Positions 57,777-64,000 of a stretch of 64,000 nt of DNA are shown here, in pieces. The first letter of the stretch is position 1, and each line of letters starts with the position of its first letter. Source of the DNA: Ignavibacteriota bacterium. Lineage in GTDB: Bacteria; Bacteroidota; Ignavibacteria; Ignavibacteriales; Melioribacteraceae. The stretch lies in NCBI GenBank assembly GCA_016716225.1, contig JADJWT010000001.1:248001-312000 (forward strand). The letters run 5' to 3'. The position numbers and the translations under genes were made by a program. The notes under the pieces are model-generated. The model did no database searches and was not told where the DNA came from. It was given only the letters and a program-made list of their open reading frames with translations.

Positions 57777-59894
57777 TTAGACTAACTCTTTTTCAATAAC
57801 TCTGTTATGAAAATTTTTATTACTGATGTAACTTTTGTGCAAGAAATTATTATCAGAATAGATATTCTTACCTTCTAATTTGAATTGTGAAATAAGTTCT
57901 TGCAAATTAACCGTCAAACGATTTAAATCCTCAGATGCCTTAGCAATTTGTTCAATTCCGCTTGCACTTTCTTGAGTTACACTACTAATTGAAGTTATGT
58001 TTTTACTTATTTGATCTGAAGTAGCAGACTGTTCCTCGCTTGCGGCTGCAACTTGATTAACAATATCTTCCACTTGTTGAGTTCCAGTAATAATTTCTTC
58101 TAAAGATTTCCCAGCTTTTTCAACTAGTTCTTTTCCTTTAATAACTTCATTTGTGCCCTGTTGCATTGTGTTTACTGCATCCATTGTATCTTTCTGAATT
58201 TGTTTAATCATTTCGGCAATTTCTTCTGTTGCTTTTGTTGTTCTTTCAGCAAGTTTTCTTACTTCATCCGCTACAACTGCAAAACCTCTTCCTTGCTCGC
58301 CAGCTCTTGCTGCTTCAATTGCTGCATTTAAAGCAAGTAAATTTGTTTGATCTGCTATATCATTAATAACTTGTACAATTTCTCCAATTTGATCACTGCT
58401 TTTTCCTAATGTATGCACTTTTTCAGCACTATGATTCACAACTTCCGATATTTTTTCCATTCCCATTATTGTTTCAGTAACAACTTTTCCTCCTTCTTTT
58501 GCAGATTTTCCAGCATTTTTGCTTGCTTGGCTAGCTTGAGTTGTATTCTGTGATGTTTCATAAATGGTTTTCGCCATTTGTTCAACCGCTGCTGCTACTT
58601 CACTTGCTTGCGATGATTGCTCTTGTGCCCCAGCTGCCATTTCTTCACTACTTGCAGAAATTTGTGCGCTGGCACTTGCAGTTGCATCTACTGCTTGAGC
58701 AACATTTAAAAGTGCCGAATTGAATGAATCTGCTAAATTATTAATACTGGTTTTAATCTTTAAAAAATCTCCTTTATATTCACCAATCATTCTTGATCGC
58801 AGATCACCGGATGAAATTTCTTCTAACACTTTACCAGATTCATTTATTGGTTTTACTACTGAATCTAATGTTTGATTAATTCCCAAAACAATTTCTTTAA
58901 ACGCTCCATTGAATTTTTGTGCATTTCCTCTTATTGATAAATCTCCATTAACCGCTGCATTATTTAGAAATAATGATTCAGAAACTAATTCTTTTAAATT
59001 TTCAACCATTTGTGACATGCTAATAGAAAGTACATCCTTCTCAGATTTAACATTAACATCGATCGAAATATCACCATTAGAAATTTTATCCATTACTTCT
59101 GATTGTGTTTTGATATTTTTAATCATATTACTGAAAGCCTTTTCAAGTTCACCGATTTCATCTTTTGTATTTGCATTAATATTAACATCAATATTACCAA
59201 CACTTAATTTTTCAGCAGTATTAATTAAAATACTTATGGGATTTTTAATTGATTTCATTATCAAAAATGAAAATATTGATAAAAGAATAACTGAAGTAAT
59301 TACAATAATTATTGTGCTAAGTATATTATTTTGAAAGATTGATTCTCCATTATTATATTCCTCTTTAGCTACAAGTAATTGTAAATCAATTAACTCTCCA
59401 ATTTTTTCTGTAATTGGATCAATTACTTGATAAAGTTCAATTGTTGTGTATTCTACCAATAAATCTCTATTTCCCGATTCAATTATTTGGATAACTTTAT
59501 CAATACTTTGATCTGCTTTTACAAATAGTTTTTCTGCTTCTTGAACCAAAATTTTTTCTTCTTTTGTTAAAAAAGTTGATCTATAGTTTTCCCATTCTTG
59601 CGTAATAATTTTTTTTGCATTAACAATACTTTTTAAGCCATTTTGTTGAGTAAAATTATTATTTCTTATTTTATGTGTAGCATCAACAATATTTACAGCA
59701 TACATATCAGAAATTAGTTTTAATTGTTTTAAAGGAATAACTCTATCATTGTAAACAGTTTTTAATGAATTATTATTTTTATAAAGACTCATAATTCCTA
59801 ATAAGCTTATAACTAAAACCATCAAAATCGAAATAGTCATTAATAAAAACAATTTTTTGCTAATATTTAAATTTTTGAGCATTACTTTGTCCAT
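57777..59894 (-). CDS. Methyl-accepting chemotaxis protein with a four-helix periplasmic sensor
   Basis: 705 residues. TM1 (KLFLLMTISILMVLVISLLGIMSL) and TM2 (ILSTIIIVITSVILLSIFSFLIM) flank a 4HB_MCP-type sensor (NNNSLKTVYNDRVIPLKQLKLISDMYAVNIVDATHKI). A HAMP domain is followed by one or two more HAMP-like segments (KEIVLGINQTLDSVVKPINESGKVLEEISSGDLRSRMIGEYKGD), then the signalling domain with hairpin tip IADQTNLLALNAAIEAARAGEQGRGFAVVADEVRKL. Starts MDKV or MLKN (four residues apart). Convergent with the M20 gene. Confidence 0.92.
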   Translation of the reverse strand: MDKVMLKNLNISKKLFLLMTISILMVLVISLLGIMSLYKNNNSLKTVYNDRVIPLKQLKLISDMYAVNIVDATHKIRNNNFTQQNGLKSIVNAKKIITQEWENYRSTFLTKEEKILVQEAEKLFVKADQSIDKVIQIIESGNRDLLVEYTTIELYQVIDPITEKIGELIDLQLLVAKEEYNNGESIFQNNILSTIIIVITSVILLSIFSFLIMKSIKNPISILINTAEKLSVGNIDVNINANTKDEIGELEKAFSNMIKNIKTQSEVMDKISNGDISIDVNVKSEKDVLSISMSQMVENLKELVSESLFLNNAAVNGDLSIRGNAQKFNGAFKEIVLGINQTLDSVVKPINESGKVLEEISSGDLRSRMIGEYKGDFLKIKTSINNLADSFNSALLNVAQAVDATASASAQISASSEEMAAGAQEQSSQASEVAAAVEQMAKTIYETSQNTTQASQASKNAGKSAKEGGKVVTETIMGMEKISEVVNHSAEKVHTLGKSSDQIGEIVQVINDIADQTNLLALNAAIEAARAGEQGRGFAVVADEVRKLAERTTKATEEIAEMIKQIQKDTMDAVNTMQQGTNEVIKGKELVEKAGKSLEEIITGTQQVEDIVNQVAAASEEQSATSDQISKNITSISSVTQESASGIEQIAKASEDLNRLTVNLQELISQFKLEGKNIYSDNNFLHKSYISNKNFHNRVIEKELV

Positions 59895-60121
59895 ATTTTA
59901 TGAATAACATTGTAGGCTTTTTCCTACAAGAGCATCGGATAATTTTCGAAATTGTTGAATTGATTTGTTATTTTTTTGTTGGATGGATTAATTAAGCAAA
60001 TATCCGGGTATAAGATGAAGTATAAAATCACACCGTAAATTTTCAAAAAGTATGGAAAATGCACCTTATTTGAATATTTTGGATTTCTATAGAATTGGAA
60101 TTTTGCAACTTTTGGATTAAG

Positions 60122-61009
60122 TTATTCAACTAATTTTGCAATTCTATCAAATCTTACTGAGCTTAATAATTTCAATGGTTGAGAAAATGGTATATCAGAA
60201 TTCCACGACCAGAAAATAATCATTGGAGTTCCAACAATATTTTCTCTCGGTACAAATCCCCAAAATCTACTATCTAAACTGTTATCTCTATTATCTCCCA
60301 TCATAAAATAATAATCGTTTTTCAAAGTATATTCATTCGTTTCAAATCCATTAATAAAAATTTCTCCGTTATTTATTTGAACAACTTCACTTCCAAATTC
60401 TCTATTTATAATCATTTTCCAATCGTAAATATTTTCTAAGGTTAAATTAATTTTATCTCCTTTTTGCGGAATTACAAGCGGACCATAATTATCCTCATTC
60501 CAATTTTTTGAAGTCGGAAAAATTCTAGAATTTTTATTTCCTAATTTTTGAATTGATTGATTTTGATATAGTATATTTGAAGGAATTGGTGATTGTTTTC
60601 CATTTACAAAAACCAATTTGTTTCTAATTTCCAAAGTATCACCTGGTAATGCTAAACATCTTTTAACCCAAAATTCAACTTTATCATCAACTAATTGAGT
60701 TTGGTCGCCGGGAAATCTAAACACAATTATTTCATTTCTTTTTGGTTCTCTCAAAGCTGGAAGTCTAAAGTGCGGAAGTTCAATATTTGTAAACGGAATA
60801 TAGCTTGGAGTAGATGCACCAAAAATAAATTTATTTATAAATAATCTATCACCCACCAAAATTGTCTTTTCCATTGATGGAGTTGGAACAATTGAGCCTT
60901 CAATTAATGCTGAGGTAACAAAAATAAAGACAATTGCTGTAAGAAATAAACTCTTTACTTCTCTGGAAATTCGATTCAATAATTTCACTTTTTTAATTTC
61001 TTTTTTCAT
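60122..61009 (-). CDS. lepB: Signal peptidase I
   Basis: 295 residues. N-terminal membrane helix (SLFLTAIVFIFVTSALIEGSIV), then the catalytic Ser in VPTPSMEKTILVGDRLFINKF, the Lys general base in WVKRCLALPGDTLEI, and the signature MGDNRDNSLDSRFWGFVP. It cleaves signal peptides of exported proteins at the inner membrane face. An insertion between the Lys and the last motif makes it longer than the Gram-positive enzymes, as is usual in Bacteroidota. Single gene. Confidence 0.95.
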   Translation of the reverse strand: MKKEIKKVKLLNRISREVKSLFLTAIVFIFVTSALIEGSIVPTPSMEKTILVGDRLFINKFIFGASTPSYIPFTNIELPHFRLPALREPKRNEIIVFRFPGDQTQLVDDKVEFWVKRCLALPGDTLEIRNKLVFVNGKQSPIPSNILYQNQSIQKLGNKNSRIFPTSKNWNEDNYGPLVIPQKGDKINLTLENIYDWKMIINREFGSEVVQINNGEIFINGFETNEYTLKNDYYFMMGDNRDNSLDSRFWGFVPRENIVGTPMIIFWSWNSDIPFSQPLKLLSSVRFDRIAKLVE

Positions 61010-61134
61010 TTAAATTCCTATTTTTAACTTCAGAATAGACGTGTAAAATTCTAATTGGTTTTCAAATTTAATTTAAACTAATATTTGTACAAACTTTATA
61101 GTTGATTCGTTTCAAAAAAAAGAAAGGAAATTTT

Positions 61135-61554
61135 ATGTACGAATTAAAAACAAAGCTTAATGATGCAAATGTTGAAAATTTTCTAAATAAAATTGAAGAT
61201 GCTGATAAAAAAAATCTCTCATTAAAAGTTCTTGACTTAATGAAAAAAGTTACAAAGGAAGAACCCAAAATGTGGGGAACGAGTATTATTGGTTTTGGCT
61301 CGTATCATTATAAATATAAAACCGGCCATGAAGGAGATATGTGTTTGGTTGGGTTTTCTCCGCGGAAACAAAATGTAACTTTATATTTAACCTATGATGT
61401 TTCACAATATGGAAAAATTTTAGAAAAACTTGGAAAAGTAAAGACCGGGAAAAGTTGTTTATATGTTAAAAAAGAAGAAGATATTGATTTTAAAGTTTTG
61501 GAAGATTTAATTTCTAAAGCTTATGATTATATGAAAAATATGAAATGGGATTAA
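61135..61554 (+). CDS. DUF1801 (YdhG-like) domain protein
   Basis: 139 residues from ATG 61135 (MYELKTKLNDANVENFLNKIED), with AAAGGAAA upstream; the frame extends 5' without a good start. The DUF1801 core is visible in PKMWGTSIIGFGSYHYKYKTGHEGDMCLVGFSPRKQNVTLYL. Function unknown. It has a strong bidirectional terminator behind it. Confidence 0.85.
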   Translation: MYELKTKLNDANVENFLNKIEDADKKNLSLKVLDLMKKVTKEEPKMWGTSIIGFGSYHYKYKTGHEGDMCLVGFSPRKQNVTLYLTYDVSQYGKILEKLGKVKTGKSCLYVKKEEDIDFKVLEDLISKAYDYMKNMKWD

Positions 61555-61562
61555 TTTTTATA

Positions 61563-61593
61563 AAAAAAGGATGCAATTTTTGCATCCTTTTTT
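61563..61593. terminator. Bidirectional terminator between the DUF1801 and OmpA genes
   Basis: AAAAAAGGATGCAA (61563-61576) pairs perfectly with TTGCATCCTTTTTT (61580-61593) around a 3-base loop, serving both convergent genes. Confidence 0.9.
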
Positions 61594-61609
61594 AAAGAAA
61601 TTTATAAAC

Positions 61610-63109
61610 TTATTTTGTTCTGGCAAATTCGATTCTTCTATTTTTAGCTTTATTTTCTTTTGTGTCATTTTCAACAATTGGCTTTGCAGAACCGTATCCA
61701 ACAGCAGTTAATCTTTCAGCACTGATTCCGTTACTAATTAACCAATCTTTTACTGCATCTGCTCTTTGTTGGGATAATTTTTGATTACTTTTTGCATTTC
61801 CAACATTATCTGTATGTCCGCTTATTTCAACGGAAATATCTTCATAAGTTGTTAATGTTTTCAGCGCTTTTTGCAATGTTGATTCAGATTCCGGAGTAAT
61901 TGTTGATTTTCCGGTTTCAAAAGTAATTCCCTCTAAAACCATTGCAACACCAACTTTTACAACATCATCATCCGGATTTAGTGGATTTGTTCCTCTTTTT
62001 ACTTCCGCATTATCATCTACAGTTCCGTCATCTGTATCTTTCTTAAATGGATTTGATTTGTATTTTATAACTTCATCTCCGTCAGACAATCCATCTCCAT
62101 CTGTATCAGCTTTTAACGGATCGGTTTTATGTTTGGTAACTTCTTCGCCATCTTTTAAATCATCAGAATCAGTATCTGATTTCATTGGATTAGTTTTATA
62201 TTTTAATAATTCATCAGAATCATTTAATCCATCACCGTCTGTATCAGCTTTTAAAGGATCAGTTTTGTGAACATTAATTTCATCTGAATCTTTTAATCCA
62301 TCACCATCTGTATCTGCTTTGTTTGGATCAGTTTTATAATTATTCACTTCATCGCCATCGCTTAATCCATCGCCATCAGAATCAGCAGCTTTGGGATCAG
62401 TTTTGGTTTTAAGAAATTCTACACCATCGGATAATCCATCTCCATCTGTATCTGCAATTTCCGGATTTGTACCAAGTTCTTCTTCTTGTTCGTCAGTTAA
62501 TCCATCTCCGTCTGTATCTCTATTCGGATCACTGGCAGTTACTGTTAATCCAATTGTAAATGTGAAAAATCCATCATTATTATCATTGTTAACAACTGCT
62601 TCCAAATTATCTTTAAGTGCCATATAGTAGCCAGCTGTAGTTTCAAACGCAACATTTTTTAACAATCTGAATTGAAAACCAAGTCCAACTGGAATTATAC
62701 CCATCCATCCATCCAAATCTTCTCCAGCAGTTGCATTATCTGGAATATGCTCAAGTTCATATCTCATATAACCGGCGCCACCGTATATATAATAATCAAA
62801 ATCATCAACAGAATATGGGAAAAGTAAAAATCTTAATTCAAGCGGATGAACAACGGTTTGGTAATCTGTGCCTGATACTTTTCCAACACCAAGTCCTAAT
62901 TCTGTTCCAACATAATCTGATAAACCATATCTTAAAAACGCTCTTCCTAAATGATGTGCATTTTCGCGATTGTTAAAATCGGATTGTCCAATAGTTCCCC
63001 CATAACTTACTCCTCCTCCTAAACCCGGTTTGTTTAGCTGAGAATAAACCGGATTTACTATCACAATTGTTAAAATTGCAACAAAGAGTACAAACAGTTT
63101 TGATTTCAT
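61610..63109 (-). CDS. OmpA-family outer-membrane protein with thrombospondin type 3 repeats
   Basis: 499 residues. A signal peptide (KLFVLFVAILTIVIVNPVYS) precedes an outer-membrane beta-barrel (~25-190, GGGVSYGGTIGQSDF ...), eight or nine calcium-binding TSP3 repeats (~195-370, pattern DTDGDGLSDGDEVxxYKTDP, about 23 residues each), and an OmpA peptidoglycan-binding domain (ITFETGKSTITPESES ... VEISGHTDNVGNAKSNQKLSQQRA ... NRRIEFARTK). It tethers the outer membrane to the cell wall with a calcium-stiffened linker. Single gene. Confidence 0.94.
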   Translation of the reverse strand: MKSKLFVLFVAILTIVIVNPVYSQLNKPGLGGGVSYGGTIGQSDFNNRENAHHLGRAFLRYGLSDYVGTELGLGVGKVSGTDYQTVVHPLELRFLLFPYSVDDFDYYIYGGAGYMRYELEHIPDNATAGEDLDGWMGIIPVGLGFQFRLLKNVAFETTAGYYMALKDNLEAVVNNDNNDGFFTFTIGLTVTASDPNRDTDGDGLTDEQEEELGTNPEIADTDGDGLSDGVEFLKTKTDPKAADSDGDGLSDGDEVNNYKTDPNKADTDGDGLKDSDEINVHKTDPLKADTDGDGLNDSDELLKYKTNPMKSDTDSDDLKDGEEVTKHKTDPLKADTDGDGLSDGDEVIKYKSNPFKKDTDDGTVDDNAEVKRGTNPLNPDDDVVKVGVAMVLEGITFETGKSTITPESESTLQKALKTLTTYEDISVEISGHTDNVGNAKSNQKLSQQRADAVKDWLISNGISAERLTAVGYGSAKPIVENDTKENKAKNRRIEFARTK

Positions 63110-63683
63110 AACCCTTCCTTTTTTTGTGAATGAAATGTTTTAAAATTTTTCTTCAATTATTTGAGATGCAAATTTCAGTTTCAAAAAAAAATATTACAAA
63201 AAAATCATTTATAAAATAAAATTTACTGATATTTTTTTCAAAGTTAAACAATATTTAATTTTATTAATATCATAACACTATTTTAATACAAAAATATTAC
63301 AATAATAAAACTAACAACTTGGATTTAATAAATTAGGATAAGTTATCTATTTTTGCTTGATTTAACCAAATATATTTAATAAAAAATTCTATTAAGATTT
63401 TTGATAAGAATTACATTAAGAAAATTTTATGCATGAAATTTCAAAATATTGTATATTTTTTATACTAATGACTGCGGAGATGAATTTTTACACAATTTAT
63501 TCTTGTCTGCCGAACTTTTTTTTACGATAATTTCCTATATGAATTTTATAAATATTTATATTGCCACCACAAACAAACTTTCAAGATTTGAAAGTTTACA
63601 TAGTATGCCACCGCGCCCCATTTAGGGGGAATAATTTTACATATCGTCAATTTAATTAATTCAAAAAATTTCAAAGGGAAGAA
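63110..63683. other. Long divergent intergenic region between the OmpA gene and argC
   Basis: 574 bases, strongly AT-rich in its first half. No reading frame that I can support. It contains GTATA-N5-TATAC (63451-63465), a possible arginine-repressor-like site, and the two hairpins at 63575-63628 near argC. The promoters of both flanking genes must lie here. Confidence 0.5.
63575..63628 (+). promoter_or_regulatory. Two tandem hairpins in the argC leader
   Basis: AAACTTTCAA (63575-63584) pairs with TTGAAAGTTT (63588-63597), a perfect 10-bp stem with a 3-base loop. CCCC (63616-63619) pairs with GGGG (63625-63628) across ATTTA, followed by an A/T-rich stretch. They lie 55-110 bases before the argC start and could form an attenuator or an RNA switch. 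Confidence 0.35.
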
Positions 63684-64000
63684 ATGATTTCGGTCGGTAT
63701 CATTGGTGGTTCCGGTTACACGGGAAAATATATTGTAAAGTTTTGTAGCCAACATCCAAATATTGGGGAATTCAATATTTATGCAAATAAAAGTGCATCT
63801 CAAACAATTCATGATGTTTTTCCGGATTTAGTTGGTGAAGTTGACAATCAAATTATAAAAAGTATTGAGAATTTGGATTTAACCCATGATGTTTACTTTT
63901 TCGCATTGCCTCATGGAGAATCTTTTAAATATATTCCAAATTTGATTATTGCGAATAAAAAAGTTATTGATCTTGGTGCAGATTATAGATTAGATAATGC
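63684..64000 (+). CDS. argC: N-acetyl-gamma-glutamyl-phosphate reductase (3' partial)
   Basis: 105 residues are in the window and the frame is open to its right edge. It begins MISVGIIGGSGYTGKYIVKFCSQHP, the ArgC NADP-binding motif GGSGYTG, and continues with DVYFFALPHGESFKYIP and KVIDLGADYRLDN, both ArgC hallmarks. AAAGGGAAGAA precedes the ATG. It reduces N-acetylglutamyl phosphate in arginine synthesis; other arg genes probably follow to the right. Confidence 0.95.
   Translation, partial: MISVGIIGGSGYTGKYIVKFCSQHPNIGEFNIYANKSASQTIHDVFPDLVGEVDNQIIKSIENLDLTHDVYFFALPHGESFKYIPNLIIANKKVIDLGADYRLDN

Noticed and set aside
61990..62520. Tandem DNA repeats that might be a CRISPR or minisatellite
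   Set aside because: They are 69-base units in frame with the TSP3 protein repeats, without spacers, and are explained by the coding sequence.

Overview
The window looks like a stretch of chromosome from an AT-rich member of the Ignavibacteria (Bacteroidota/Chlorobi side), probably an anaerobically respiring heterotroph. The clues are two secreted proteins with a type IX secretion C-terminal sorting domain of the NFPNPFN...SGIYFYK...KMVLLK kind, very low GC, a bacillithiol synthesis gene (bshA), many multihaem cytochromes, and AAGGAG-type ribosome binding sites. No CRISPR array, transposase, prophage or rRNA was seen. One tRNA (Thr-TGT) is present. Both ends cut genes: a secreted GH13 amylase at the left and argC at the right.

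Layout. 1-3.7 kb: GH13 enzyme, DinB-like protein, TrmH-family methylase, tRNA-Thr. 3.8-7.9 kb: RND efflux pump and adaptor. 8.3-12.4 kb: a cytosolic seven-PAS histidine kinase with its LuxR-type response regulator. 12.4-14.6 kb: a GC-rich intergenic hairpin, a small HEAT protein, an outer-membrane barrel, and a NifX-like/UPF0251 pair behind a perfect palindrome. 14.7-20.5 kb: HAD phosphatase and nucleotide-sugar genes (rmlD, ugd, rmlC, galE) with bshA. 20.6-36.4 kb: a large sulfur-respiration island. 36.5-37.7 kb: two RsbRD-N-like paralogues. 37.8-45.1 kb: an envelope operon headed by a CHASE2 sigma-54 activator. 45-64 kb: mostly housekeeping and secreted enzymes (hydrolase, NUDIX, hldD, metH, beta-lactamase-fold, S15 and M20 peptidases, chemoreceptor, lepB, OmpA/TSP3 protein, argC).

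The most interesting part is the sulfur island. It holds two parallel modules. Module A is a Cys-rich MerR regulator, a PsrA-like molybdoenzyme, an Fe-S subunit, an NrfD membrane subunit, two half-size YeeE/YedE transporters and a membrane-anchored rhodanese-like protein. Module B is an octahaem cytochrome of the tetrathionate reductase family, a cytochrome b, the same two half-transporters, and the same rhodanese-like domain, here fused to the second half-transporter. In both modules the rhodanese-like domain lacks its catalytic cysteine, while the protein ends exactly in Gly-Cys after a basic tail. I infer a coupled system that imports or exports sulfane sulfur or thiosulfate and hands it to a reductase through a C-terminal cysteine carrier. 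A dodecahaem cytochrome and mobA lie just upstream of module B, and a chemoreceptor sits between the modules.

A second candidate system is at 37.8-45.1 kb. A CHASE2/sigma-54 activator is followed by a well-formed -24/-12 promoter, with candidate activator sites upstream of it. The promoter drives two lipoproteins, an outer-membrane barrel fused to a transglutaminase-like cysteine-peptidase domain, and a FecR-like protein.
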